Source: Chimonanthus salicifolius (Eukaryota > Streptophyta > Magnoliopsida > Laurales > Calycanthaceae). Taken from it: a DNA stretch of 64,000 nucleotides. Made by a program: the position numbers and the translations under genes. Positions 1 to 10,827 of the stretch are shown here, piece after piece (position 1 is the first letter of the stretch; each line of letters begins with the position of its first letter). The notes beneath the pieces were generated by a model. It did not search any database and had not been told where the DNA came from. It worked only from the letters and a program-made list of their open reading frames with translations. The DNA lies in contig CM023532.1 in assembly GCA_013350335.1 (NCBI GenBank), positions 91,143,383-91,207,382 on the forward strand. Reading direction: 5' to 3'.

Positions 1-1559
1 GTATTCGGTTTCATTGTCAGCACGACCAATCGTTCTCACGGACCACTCGGTGGAGACAGGATCAACCCATCGTGGTCAAGGACTGGTCAGTCATATTGAC
101 TATGTTCTGGATCATTGAACTGCCATTCTGGGTATGCCTCTGATCGAGAGTCTCGTATGCACCGACCTCTAGATGAAAGGCTGAAACGACCCCTTGGGGT
201 CAATGACTCCTCGATCAAGATATATTAGTTCTAGAACTTAGAACTCAAATGTACTCTCAAATAAACATACATATCAACATTTAAAGACAGATCGAGAGTA
301 CCAGGACCGGCCCCTCTGTAAAGGGCGACAGGTCGGTCTGGGTAACAAGTTTCTAGATTTGAAACTACTGTCAGCATGATTTTGCCCCAGACCGAGCCCT
401 CATATGGACCAACCTCACGGTGCTATAAATGTCGGTCCATCAGCGAAAACGACATGTCGACCGGGAAAAAAAATTACCGTTGGGAGTGCACTTAAAGTAC
501 AACAATTGGATTTGTAACGGTAACATTTGTAGTCACCAACCCCTCGGTGCGACCGACCTGTCGGTACATTACCATTACTGCAACTAGTTGCCTTCTCTAT
601 AAGAACCAATCTTTTTGCAACCAGTTGGTATCCTTCGGTAAGATCAGTTGGACCCTCATATTTATTAGTGAGCTTAAACAAGGGCCAACAGAAGGATCAC
701 TTTCTCTCTCATGCCTACACTTAGGGAATCTAATACAACCAATCATCTGGATTGAGTTTCTGAGAGAGAGAGGTAGGAAAGGATCATATCTAGGAAATCT
801 TTGGTAAATCAGTTTCCTTGACACCCTGGATTGTGATTACTATATTACGACTAGGAGGTGGAGCGTCGGCAACGGTACATATTGGGTGGGATCTTGAAGA
901 GGCACACATCAAGAGAAAGAGCTTCTAAGACAAGTGCTTATTGGTTTTAATTTTCTTTTAAAACCTTTGTTTCGAAAGTGGTTTAACGAATCTTCCTTTC
1001 GGAACCACTATAAAAAATCTGGAGCGTCGTCTCTGGTACAGTGGTGGGTGGAATTGCCAGCCAAATGGATAGCTGGAATTCCTATTCTACAGTTGGGTGA
1101 AATTCCCAGCTGATTGAGTGAAGTGGATTTCCTACTCTAATTGTGAGGGTGTAAGTCCCCACATAATGGATTTTGGGGATAACTCAAGGTTAAAGGAGTC
1201 CTAACAGTGGATGTAGGTTGGCTAATTGAACCACTTTAAACAAGGTCTTATAGTGTTTGATCCTTGTGTGTTTGTATTTAGTATTTAATTACTATTCTCA
1301 ACACACATCACTTTGCATATTGATTATCTTATTTTATACATTGTGCACAAGCATCGATTATCAAAAAATATGTAAAGGGTCATAATCTTAGCTTGATCGC
1401 TTAATGAAATCATCAAACTAAACAAATCTCTTGATGAATGTTTCGTTGCAATTAAAACAATCAAGAAATTTGTAAACACCATGAAAAATGGGATTGACCT
1501 ATTCACCCCCGCTCTAGGTCAATCATGTTGTTCTAGCACATTGAAAATGGGAATTTTCA
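1..1559 (+). mobile_element. SIRE-type copia LTR, 5' copy, left end outside window
   Basis: The last 550 bases align by eye with the ends of two other LTRs in this window, near 4340-4740 and 47690-48061. All share a block like CACTATAAAAAA...GGAGCGTC, then AACAGTGGATGTAGGTT, then GACCTATTCACCCC. The first 700 bases carry repeats of a short motif around GACCAATCG, also seen in the 3' LTR near 3300-3930. No long reading frame is present. The LTR runs straight into the end of a reverse transcriptase, so the primer-binding site, gag, protease and integrase of this element are missing. The right edge (about 1545-1560) is placed by where the coding match begins. Confidence 0.7.
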
Positions 1560-2512
1560 CCTTGTTTGTCCAAAGGACCAAGAGATCCATCCTTATTACT
1601 CAAATCTAAGTAGATGACATAGTTTGTGGATCTACTTGTGAAAAGGATGCTATGGCCTTCTCCAAGCCAATGAAATCAGAATTTGAAATGAGTATGGTTG
1701 GAGAGTTGAACTACTTCCTTGGTCTCAAAATGAAACAACATAAGGATGGGCTATTTATCTCTCAAACCAAATATGCAAAGTTACTAGTGAATAAGTTTTG
1801 TCTTGAAGGATGTAAGCATGCAACTACCTCCATGAGCACAACAGTTAAGTTGTCTAAGGATGAGAGTGGGAAGGATGCTGATCCGAGCCTTTATAGAAGT
1901 ATGATTGAAAGTCTAATATACCTTACAGCACCTGGCATCTCCTTCAATGATGGAGCATGTGCAAGATTACAAGCAAATCCCATGGAGTCATTAAAATTGT
2001 AAAGAGGATAATCAAGTATGTGGCAGGTACCGCTGTGTATGGGATATGGTTTCCTTACGAGACCTCATTTAAGATTGCCTGATATACAAATACAAACTTG
2101 GCAGGAAACATTGATGATAGGAAATCCACAAGTGGAGGTTACTTCTACATAGGAAATTTCTTAGTGGCTTGGCATAGCCGAAAGGAATCATTTGTTTCCC
2201 TCTCTACGGCTGCAAGTTGTTACACACAACTAACTTGGATGAAGGAAATGTTGGCAGATTATGGGATTGGACAAGAGGCCATGAACTTATTTTGTCATAA
2301 TACAAGTGCAATCAACATCTCCAAGAATCTAGTTCAACACTCAAGGACAAAGCACATTGATATAAGGCATCATTTCATTAGGGAGCTAGTGGAAGAGAAG
2401 ACCATTGGATTTGAACAAATTGGGACAGAGAACCAATTGGCGAAGATCATGACCAAACCCTTGGATTCAACCCCGTTTATCTTTCTTAAGATGTCCATAC
2501 GCATTTTTGTTT
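1560..2512 (+). pseudogene. pol: copia pol remnant: end of reverse transcriptase plus RNase H
   Basis: The frame reads through VDDIVCGST, the copia reverse-transcriptase catalytic region (normally YVDD), where a TAA at 1607-1609 replaces the tyrosine codon. Next come GELNYFLGLKMKQ and ISQTKYAKLLVNKF, typical of the Ty1/copia connection region. A frameshift near 1990 and a TGA near 2080 follow. RNase H resumes with AGNIDDRKSTSGGYFYIGN and ends with NTSAINISKN, HSRTKHIDIRHHFIRELV and ENQLAKIMTKPLD. Part of the RNase H core between LSTAA and TQLTWMKEM is missing, so catalytic residues are lost. The wording of these motifs fits the SIRE/Maximus lineage. The protein cannot be functional. Confidence 0.9.
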
Positions 2513-2623
2513 CTCCCTAGTTTGCTTTATTTCTTGCATGCATTCATCTCATTTGGCATAATTTTTGCATGTCTTGTACTCTACCCCTTTCCCCTCTTCT
2601 CCATATGAGCATCTTTGTAGCCC

Positions 2624-2651
2624 TTTGTCATGTTTTGACAAAATGGGGGAG
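2624..2651 (+). promoter_or_regulatory. internal polypurine-like tract with hairpin
   Basis: The arms TTTGTCA and TGACAAA are separated by a few bases and followed by ATGGGGGAG. It copies the layout of the true polypurine tract about 320 bases downstream. It may prime plus-strand DNA synthesis or be a decayed duplicate. No function is shown. Confidence 0.5.
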
Positions 2652-2947
2652 AATTTTGGAGAAGCTAAGCATTTGTGGGGGACATATACTTATGGGGGAG
2701 TTAGAATTGCTTAGTTCATAAATTGTGGGGAAGTAATTAAATTTTGGACTCACATACTAATGGGAATATCTAGATTCCATATTGCTTGCTTGGTTGTGTT
2801 TTATAGGTAAACATCAAAATTTGGAACAAGTTAAGCAAGGTGTTGTGTCATTTAAATTTGTTATATAATTTGTATATCATTAATTTTCAAATGATGTATT
2901 TTGGGTTTGGGGATGTCTATTGAGTCTGTAATTCTTAGCTTCTAGGT

Positions 2948-2976
2948 TTTGTCATGAATTTCACAAAGGGGGATAT
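2948..2976 (+). promoter_or_regulatory. polypurine tract of SIRE element
   Basis: A TTTGTCA...CACAAA hairpin is followed by GGGGGATAT directly before the LTR start TGTTAATGCCCC. In LTR retrotransposons this purine tract primes plus-strand DNA synthesis. Confidence 0.75.
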
Positions 2977-3299
2977 TGTTAATGCCCCCAATTGCCGAGT
3001 CCCTTATTTGTCAAATCCATGACTCGATGAAGCATTGCATTGAAGATATAAGCTCAAGAATAAAGAATCAAGTGGTGATTGAATCAAGCTCAAGATGGAA
3101 GATCAATCAAGATTCAATAGATCATCATCATGTATGGCAATCACACAAGGTAAAATGGCCATAGAAGACTTTAGGTGGACCCCACACCTTATGATGAACT
3201 TGCCTAGTCTTAGAGACCACATCTGGAAAATTTAAGTACCCTAGTGTGTGTTTGACCTATAACCAGAACATGAAGTTAATATGGGAAAACATTGATTTT

Positions 3300-3930
3300 C
3301 CTGCCAGGCCGACACATCGTGTCTGGCGATCAATCGCCTTTCACAGTGGACGACCAATCGTCCTAGAAATCAAAGGTTCTGCTTGGAAATGGTCTTTAAA
3401 ACACCAAAGCTCCCAGGGTGATACATTTGTGCAGGTGATACACTACTGGGACATGAATGATCCAATCGTGCAATACAATCCATCGGCATGACTTAGGATG
3501 AAATCTGGATTGTTATTCATAGTCATGTCTCCGGACGACCAATCATGCAGACGAAACACCGTCTGGGTACAGGGTCGACCATTCGCCCTCGCGATCGATA
3601 GCCTAGAACCTGGGTTGAATACCCTTTGGAAAATTGCAGTTAGGCTCAGGACGATGCATTAGTCAGGCGGTGACCTTTCTTGTTGTAAAGAGCACGATCA
3701 ATCGGTCGCACGACCTATTGGCGAGACAGGGCATACATCGGTCCCACGACCAATCGCCCTGGATCTGGATATTACTATTGCCTTGCATCAATCTATTGCG
3801 AGTAAACATGGAGGATCAATCGGGCTCGAACTTTTTCTATCCATTTGAAGAACATTTAATGCGGAACGGTCATTTTTCAAAGGTAAATTTGAATGCACGG
3901 TCGATCGTGTAGGACGACCAATCGCTCGTG
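3300..3930 (+). repeat. degenerate GACCAATCG motif array in SIRE LTR
   Basis: Copies and near-copies such as GACCAATCGTC, GACCAATCATG, GATCAATCGG and GACCAATCGC occur irregularly, in both half-orientations. The core contains CCAAT. The same LTR position in the SIRE copy at 15190-15370 carries GACCCATCG variants. The copy at 56790-57350 carries GCGAGGCCTCGC instead. Confidence 0.55.
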
Positions 3931-4697
3931 TCGATATTTTTCGGATCTCTATTTAAGGTCTGACGTTTGTTGAGGGAGTTAGAGCTTTCATTGGTAATTG
4001 AAAACCTTGAAGAAAAATCTAGACACTCCACTCCTCCCTCACACACTCTCTCTAATCTATATATTTGGTAAATCATTTAGAGATTCAATCACGTAGTTGA
4101 TTGAAATCAAGAGAGAAGGAGAAGACATGGCTAGGATTTACATTGGGAAATTATATATTCTAGGAACCCTCTCCATATCCTGTGATTGCTCAATACAAGA
4201 GGTACATCTTCTTCATCAAGAAAATCCTTGGGAGAGCTTTTCAAGAAACACACTTCACCAAGGTTGAGCTTCAATGGTAAGTGTTTCTTTATGTTTTATT
4301 TTCAATTTATCATTGTGAAGTGGACTAGATCAAGGAGATCAAACCACTATAAAAAAAATAGAGCGTCAAGGACGTAGACCAGGGTTGGTCGAACCTTTCA
4401 AAACTAAGATTGTGTAGATGAAAGTCCTACATTATTAGTGATGGTGTATTTCCTCATTTAGTGATTTGGAGATAACCCAAGGTTGGGAGAATCTTAACAG
4501 CTGATGTACGTTATTTAACTAAATCATTATATATCGGTCGCCTATGTTCTTGATTTTATGTGTCTGTAATTATTAATTGGCACATCTCTTGTTCACACAC
4601 ATTGAAGCTTCTTGATTAATATCAATATTACATTTACTAACTCTTGTTAATCAAGAAATTTAAAAAGGACCAAAAATTGGGGATTGTTCTATTCACT

Positions 4698-4716
4698 CCC
4701 CCCCCCCCCCCCCCCC
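4698..4716 (+). repeat. poly-C homopolymer run
   Basis: There are nineteen consecutive C bases at the place where other SIRE LTRs read CACCCCTCCTCTAGG. This is an expansion of a C-rich site, and its length may be unreliable in assembly. Confidence 0.9.
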
Positions 4717-4745
4717 AAAGACAATCGGGTTCTAGCACTTCGTGA

Positions 4746-6230
4746 CTTTCACGCTTTAACTTCAAACCTCACTGGACATATCTCTAAAAAAAACTAAAGT
4801 TCAGAGGTTTGGATTTATTTTCACTCAAAGTATTTGTAAGCAGAGTTTATGTTTTCAAATCAAAATATCTCACATATGTATTAGAAAAGACAACACATAT
4901 CAAAGAATATAAAGATCTCATGAATGGATACCACTTTCCTGAGAACGTTGAGTCAAACAGAACCAATTTTCCTCCTCTATTCTCTACGTGAAATACCCTA
5001 TGAGACTTAAGATCAACGTGACTTCTTCATAGGACGAAACGTGGCTTAGGACTGGTTCATGTCAAAGAAGGGTATAAAGACTCTAAAAGTAAAACTTTGA
5101 TCAGGAATAATTGGAGGTCTTCATAATGTGATTGGGATATTTTTCCTTCATTTGTCTTTCAGCACTTCTCAAAGTATTTCGTTTTCTTTTCTATTAATTT
5201 TCACATCTTTCTTTTGATGTTTGGATGTTTCTTTTCTTTTTCTTTTTCTTTGATACTATATATTTTTTTTTTTTTCGTTTTTCTTTTTCTGCATCAATCA
5301 TTTTTCTTTTCTTTTGAATTGCCATTTTTTAAGAATATGTCACAGATATTTCAGTTTTGGCTCAAACTCCATGACCGAAGTTGGGTATGGTAAACATGGC
5401 TAGTCAATTAACAAGTTTTAATAACAAGCTCAACTGGGAACTAGCAAGATAAAATTACTAAAAATGGGTAGGCTTGAAGGCTAAATCAATCCAAGAATGG
5501 CCTATATCATATCCTAAGCTTCATAAGATGATTTCTATGTTTCAAATAAAGTCAAAAAAAATTCTGGTGTAGTGACTCAATTTTAATGTCGTTCTCAATA
5601 ATATGACCAAAGAGATCAACAACGACTTGTTGTGCGTAATAAAGAAACATGCGTGTACTTATAACCCTCAGGAAAAAAATTGAATGGCTCTAAAGCTCAT
5701 TGAGTATAACTCCCCACTAGTATTCCCCCAGTGATCACTTGACTCATTAATATTTATCCTTTCTGGACTAAACTTAATCTGGCTGTGTGAAGAAATTTCC
5801 AGGTATAAATTCTATAAATGTCTTTCTGGACAAGTATGATATAAAGATTTTTATTTATGTCTTAATGCTAAAAATATGTCCTTTTTTATGTCAGATCGTC
5901 AAAACGTTTCTTCTTTAACCAAAGCTGACAGTATTTTTCAGCCCCAATGAGTCTTAGTCTTCTAAAAATATTAAATCTGTCCCATTTTTTTAATACTCCT
6001 TCTGTACCCCCAAACTTTAATTGAACATTGTCCTCAACGTTCCCTATCTACACTGTCCAGATTCAAATGAGAAGAAAATTTCATCAAATGAACAATCAGG
6101 GTTCAGATATACTTCAGAGTCTGCATGATGTGTTAAATGGATTAACTCCTAGGCTAGACTGACTCGATGACAACCTAAACTAAACACTAAAGACTCAGAC
6201 CAACTCAGACATAGACAGATAGCTCGATGG
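4746..6230 (-). mobile_element. Tat/Athila-type 3' spacer, second copy, truncated
   Basis: It is a diverged direct repeat of 11220-13300. Shared segments include CAAACCTCACTGGA, CTCATGAAT, CCACTTTCCTG, GTTGAGTCAAA, TGAACATTGTCCTCAA and GACCAACTCAGACATAG. On the minus strand the last-but-one block reads GAGGACAATGTTCA, found after pol in Tat/Athila elements. There are no coding domains. It is cut on the left by the SIRE LTR at about 4745. T-rich low-complexity sequence lies at 5225-5310. Confidence 0.6.
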
Positions 6231-6425
6231 GTATAAGTAGAAGGGTGGATGGGTAGAAATGGGTAGAAATGGGTGAATGGGTGAATATGGATGAATGGGT
6301 GGATGGGTAAATTTTGTTGAATGGCTGTAGGGGTAAATATGGTTGAATGGGTGGATCGGTAAATATCGGTGAATAGATGGATGGGTAAATATGGTTGAAT
6401 GGGTATGGGTGGATGGATAAATGAA
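6231..6425 (+). repeat. GGGTGGATGGGTAAATA minisatellite
   Basis: Degenerate tandem units of GGGTGAATGGGTGGATGGGTAAATATGG type run with variable length. The matching place in the other spacer copy (13280-13340) has only a short GGGTAAATGGG remnant, so the array grew in this copy. Long minus-strand open frames here are products of the repeat. Confidence 0.8.
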
Positions 6426-6429
6426 TCTT

Positions 6430-6668
6430 CTTCATTAGTTTTGGTCAGATGTTGGACCTGCAAGCTGGTCTATTGGGTTCGGGATGGGTTGATAGGGCAG
6501 ATCCTGTAATGGTCCTGGTGTAGGTGAAATGGCTGATTGGCTGGTGATAAGGGTGGACTATTTATATCTAGGACTGGGCCTGACTAAGCCCCGGAAGCAA
6601 CAATCAGTGGACAAGCGGGATGTGTAACTCACACCAAGTGATTGGTGGAGTCACAAGACCAATGAAAC
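6430..6668 (-). mobile_element. probable Tat/Athila LTR piece with TATA-like box
   Basis: It continues, on the minus strand, the LTR at 10206-10827 across the family D insertion. The minus strand holds TATAAATAG near 6554-6563 and CCAATCAG nearby. The boundary with the spacer to its left is not resolved. It is called from position more than from similarity. Confidence 0.35.
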
Positions 6669-7174
6669 TGTAACACCTCGGATTTTCAATTATGATTTTA
6701 TATGAAAATTATCCATTAATTTGTGAATTTTAGATATGGATTTTAATTGGATAAAGAGTTGGGTCATTGGCCCAATTAAGACCCAATTGTTTGTGGAATA
6801 GTTTTCATTAAAATTAAATGGAGTCGAATTAATTTAGTAATGCAATCCATGATTACGCGCATGGAGAGGATTAATATAGATTACCTTAGCCGAATTTTAG
6901 ATAATAAATCTAAGGATATGCGGATGGAAGAAATTGATGAAAGATTCTAGGAGTTGCATAGGTTTATGTGGGATTTTCATATCCACATAGATATGATAAA
7001 ATATCTTGAGAAAATTAGATAAGTGTGCATGGCCAAAATTTAAAGATAGGATTAAGGGAAGGTTTTAAAGTAAGAAGGGGAGGTCGACAATTACTAAACT
7101 AGTACAAGGGACGCACGTCCCTAAAGGGGGTTGCCTATCTTAAGCACCTTCTAATTATGGGACCAAAGGAAGAT

Positions 7175-7183
7175 TATAAAAAG
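7175..7183 (+). promoter_or_regulatory. TATA-like box of family D LTR
   Basis: TATAAAAAG lies about 190 bases before the donor-like site, ahead of a pyrimidine-rich stretch (TTTCTTTCTCTCTATCTCTC) and then a purine-rich leader. It is a plausible LTR promoter. The transcription start is not determined. Confidence 0.45.
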
Positions 7184-7410
7184 GAGAGGTAGCAAAGGGC
7201 GCATGGTTTACACACCATAGCTGAATTTCTTTCTCTCTATCTCTCATTCTTAGCAATACAACAAGAAGGAAAGAGGGCAGCCAGCAAGAGGGAAAAATCA
7301 AGAAGAAGGAAAAGGATTGGAGGAGCAAAGAACAACCAGGAAAAACCGAAGGAGTCGCGTAAACGGTTAGTATCTTATTTATAAATTTGTTTTAAAGATA
7401 AAGAACCATA

Positions 7411-9030
7411 GGGTTCGGCCATGATGTTTGGCCGAACCCCATGAAATAAGATTGGGTGTTGATTGATTTTTTAAAAAAGGGAAAGAAAAGAACAATAGGG
7501 TTCGGCCATGGTGTATGGCCGATCCCTATGATTAATTAATGGAAGCACATGGTTTATTTAATGATGTTTGAATGAAAAAAAAAACATGGAAGTTGTTAAT
7601 AAATTTATGGGGTTTCAAGTATGAAGATAATGGATTTATAATTATGTTTTAAGAGGACTTTAATGGAGATATGGTTAGGGATGTGGGTCGGCCATTGCAT
7701 GGCTGAACCATGATTTGATTATGGCTAAGATATAAGATCAAAGGAATGGAAGAAAAGGGGTGAGGTTCGGCCATGGTGTATGGCCAAACCCCACCAAATA
7801 TGTTCATGAATTTTTATGGGAGTTGTTGATAATGTTAATGCAATTAGATTATCGAATTAATGGAAGAAAATTATGGAGTTATGTTCAAGGAAAGAAATTA
7901 AAGAACCATAGGGTTCGGCCATGGTGTATGGCCGAACCCCATGGAGATGTTTTGGAATGGTAGATGGATTTTGGTTGCTAAAATTGGAAAGCATCCAATT
8001 ATGGAAACATGGTTTCTAATTTAGGAAACTATCTAATTTTGGAAGGAGGTTGCTAAATTTGGAAAGCATCCAATTATGGAAAGATGGTTTCTAATTTAGG
8101 AAACTATCTAATTTTGGAAGGAGGTTGCTAAATTTGGAAAGCATCCAATTATGGAAAGATGGTTTCTAATTTAGGAAATTATCTAATTTTGGAAGGAGGT
8201 TGCCAAATTGGAAAGCATCTATTTATGGGAAGTAATATGATTAGAAAGTTGGACATCATGGGTTCGGCCATGTGCATGGCCGAACTCCATGAATCATTTT
8301 CTGTAAATGTATGTCTATAAATATTTTTAAATGGAAGGTGGAGTTTAATTTAGAAAGGATCTAAGAATGGAAAGAATGGATTGTTTCTGAAAAGATGGGG
8401 ATTAAATTAGAAATGCTTCTTGTTATGGACTTGCTATTTATGGATTTTCTTATAATCGCAAAGTGGTAATTAAAGGTTAAAAATGAAAGGTCATGGGTTC
8501 GGCCATGGTGTATGGCCGAACCCCGTGAGGTTCTTTATGGGCTTAATATTTAAATGAATGGTGGACCAATTGGAGAATGCAAATAAATGATTATGGATTT
8601 TTTGGACTTGATATGCTTAGGTTAATGGATCATTAATGGAGCTCTAACATGGATTGGTTATGGATTTAACATAAGTGATTGATTAAATATTAATTGGAGC
8701 ATACCAATTTATGTTTATCAATTATATTATTGGACTACGGGCTATGTTAGCCATGGATGGCATTGTTGTAAATATAAGTGAAAGTGTTGGATCATGGGTT
8801 CGGCCATGGTGTATGGACAAACCCCATGAGGAATTAGTTGGAGAACTTAGATGTTTATGATCTATGTTTTTGGACCTAAACATGGAATTGTTTGGCGGAC
8901 CTAGGGTTATGTATTTTGGATTAAAATAAATAGAATATTAACTAAGGTTTAGACCATTGACATTTTGGTAATTAATGGAATAAATGAACAAAAAGGTTGA
9001 GGCTAGGCCATGGGTATGGCCGAACCCCAC
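7411..9030 (+). repeat. palindrome array in family D solo LTR
   Basis: Nine short inverted repeats have arms GGTTCGGCCAT / ATGGCCGAACC and loops of about 4-9 bases. They lie near 7411, 7498, 7684, 7762, 7910, 8258, 8492, 8792 and 8999. Most extend to CCATAGGGTTCGG...CCGAACCCCATGG. Some arms carry single changes. Spacing is irregular, about 80-350 bases. They are embedded in AT-rich, non-coding DNA. Confidence 0.9.
7971..8235 (+). repeat. 75-bp tandem repeat in family D LTR
   Basis: There are about 3.5 units beginning GGTTGCTAAATTTGGAAAGC and ending near CTATCTAATTTTGGAAGGA. Units start near 7971, 8047, 8122 and 8197 and are nearly identical. Confidence 0.9.
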
Positions 9031-9406
9031 AAGTTTGGTTAATGGACTTTAAATGTTGTAAATCAAGTGGGACTTTGTTTTGATCGGTTATTATATTATA
9101 AGGTAATGGGATCTCGCAAGCAGTGCGTGATCGGTGATCGATTCTTGGACAGAAGCGCAAGGACTCGTGAGTGGTCTTTGGTAGGATTCCACCTCTTTGA
9201 AACCATGGGCTTATGTACACTTGTTTTATCTTATGTTTGATGAAATTTATGTTTCAAAGGATATGCTTTATATGAATTTTAAATGCTATGTTTATTTGTT
9301 TAAATAGCATGTCTTAGATATGTTTTAAAAGGTGATTTTAATTCTATGTTATGTTATAAAATAGCATGTGTTTCATTGGCATCTCATGCATGGCATGGGG
9401 TGGAGG

Positions 9407-9535
9407 ATTTGTAACCGGAGGGGCCACACTCTGTCGGGGTGTCCGAAAAACCTATGTGCGGTACCTTGATGTGATTTCCATCAAGAAGAATCCAGAGGTT
9501 CCACACTCCGCCGGGGCGTCCGGTAGACCTATGTG
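9407..9535 (+). repeat. CTCCGTCGG-type repeat, two units (family D)
   Basis: Two units contain CCACACTCTGTCGGGGTGTC and CCACACTCCGCCGGGGCGTC. They occupy the same LTR position as the arrays at 21021, 25907, 38830, 44215, 59400 and 63541. Confidence 0.8.
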
Positions 9536-10205
9536 GTGGGTACTTTTATGTACATGTGATGGGTGGGACTCATTGCATTTGTCATCATTGCATGGCATGG
9601 ATTTATATGGTTTTTGACATTACGATATTATATATGTTTTGTACTAATCATGCGTTCGCTGTAGCTGGAATACCTACTGGGCACGTTGTTCTAACGCCCT
9701 ACTTCTACCCTAGTTGATGATACAGGAAATCAGGGGAATGATGAACGCAAGACGGGCCAAGCATAGGAGCTTGAAGGATTTATTTTATATGTTGAATAAA
9801 ATTACTCATGGACTTGTATTTGAGTATCTAGATTTCGGAATGTAATAACTTAGATGGATGGATGTTACTTTTTGATAATTATGGTATTTGAATGATGATT
9901 ACGGACTTGACGTACTTTGCTATCTAAATGGAATAGAACTTAGTTCTATTATGTTCTGCAATTTGATGTGATGATTCCGGAAGTTATGATTTTTATTCCA
10001 CAAGTTGATATTGCTATGTGTGAACCATTTTCGTGGACTTGGTCCATGCACGCATAGGGTTGGCCAACTAAGGGTCGGACTTTGGAAGTTCGGACTTAGC
10101 TCATGTCGTGACGTCCCGCGCTCTATCACTCTACTCTATTATAAAAAAAAAAAGTAGACTCTGAATTTACGAGAAGAAGCGAGTGAAAAAGGACGGGGCA
10201 TTACA

Positions 10206-10827
10206 GAAGCATACACAGACACGATTAGTCACGCTCAAACGAAAATCACACAAAATATGGACCATGGAGTTTATTGGACTTGGGCTTTGGATTTGGATCT
10301 AGACCTCAACTCGGCCCATTTAAATTGGATTTGAGAGCTTGGGCCTTAGTTGGAGTGATCTTGCACACTGGCTTGGCCCAAAGTGTGAAATATGCATCGG
10401 CTTGCATGTCGCTTGGCCCATTTGAAACTTTGTGGAGCACAACTTGGCCCTTTTGAATTGAGTCTTGGCCCAATGACTTGGAATTTAGGCTTTGGCACTT
10501 GGATTGCAACTTTTAACCTCTAGAATTAAATAATAGCCACTTTAAATCTAAAAATTATTAATTAATCATAGACTCTCATAACTGGATCTAGATTAATTAA
10601 TTTACATGAAAATCCTAAAAAGTGAAATAAAATAATTATAATAATTCTAGGTCTTCTCTTTAAAGCTCTAAACTTGCAATCTTCTGTTATTTTAACTTGA
10701 TTTTCTTGAACTTTCCATTTTTTACTATAAAACTGACAAACTACATTAAATGCATCATTATATACAAAATTGAGTATTAACTGACCCAATAATTAAGGGT
10801 AAAAATGTAATATTTCAATGCTCAACA
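10206..10827 (-). mobile_element. Tat/Athila-type LTR, start of LTR
   Basis: This is the inverted counterpart of 17990-18304 joined to 39785-40060. On the minus strand it starts TGTTGAGCATTGAAATATTA at 10827, directly after a purine/G-rich tract AAGTTTGCGGGTATT (10828-10842). The other copy starts TGTTAAGCATTG at 17990. Runs such as CTTGGCCCA/TGGGCCAAG repeat inside it. The family D solo LTR inserted at 10205 separates it from its likely continuation at 6430-6668. Confidence 0.7.

Larger units (their letters stand above)
2521..2976 (+). other. SIRE 3' non-coding region between pol and 3' LTR
   Basis: No reading frame is seen. The stretch carries two G-rich tracts, each preceded by a short inverted repeat TTTGTCA...TGACAAA. 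One is mid-region (2624-2651) and one is next to the LTR (2948-2976). The same arrangement recurs at 14455-14900 and around 50199/56568, so it belongs to the element family. Confidence 0.7.
2977..4745 (+). mobile_element. SIRE-type copia 3' LTR
   Basis: It begins TGTTAATGCCCC right after the polypurine tract and matches the LTR starts at 14900 and 56598 (TGCCCC...GAGTC...TTGTCAATTCC-like). It ends near GGGTTCTAGCAC, like the 5' copy. The region 3290-3930 holds many copies of a GACCAATCG-like motif. A 19-base run of C lies near the end. The exact right end is uncertain because the flanking sequence is an older repeat. Confidence 0.75.
6669..10205 (+). mobile_element. solo gypsy LTR, family D
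   Basis: It starts TGTAACACCTCGG and ends GGGGCATTACA, with no coding sequence and no primer-binding site after it. The flanking five bases are GAAAC (6664-6668) and GAAGC (10206-10210), a target-site duplication with one change. About 3.5 kb long. Inside, in order, are a TATAAAAAG box, a purine-rich leader, a splice-donor-like site, a palindrome array, a CpG-rich block, CTCCGTCGG-type repeats, a CTACTGGGCACGTTG block, poly-A and the 3' end. The same plan is seen in the other gypsy LTRs here. A solo LTR is expected from recombination between the two LTRs of one element. Confidence 0.88.

Noticed and set aside
6149..6463. Minus-strand frames rich in His, Pro and Tyr
   Set aside because: They come from the GGGTGGATGGG minisatellite and are open in two overlapping frames.
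7411..9030. Regularly recurring palindromic repeats resembling a CRISPR array
   Set aside because: Spacing is irregular (about 80-350 bases), the repeats lie inside plant LTRs, no cas genes exist, and the host is eukaryotic.
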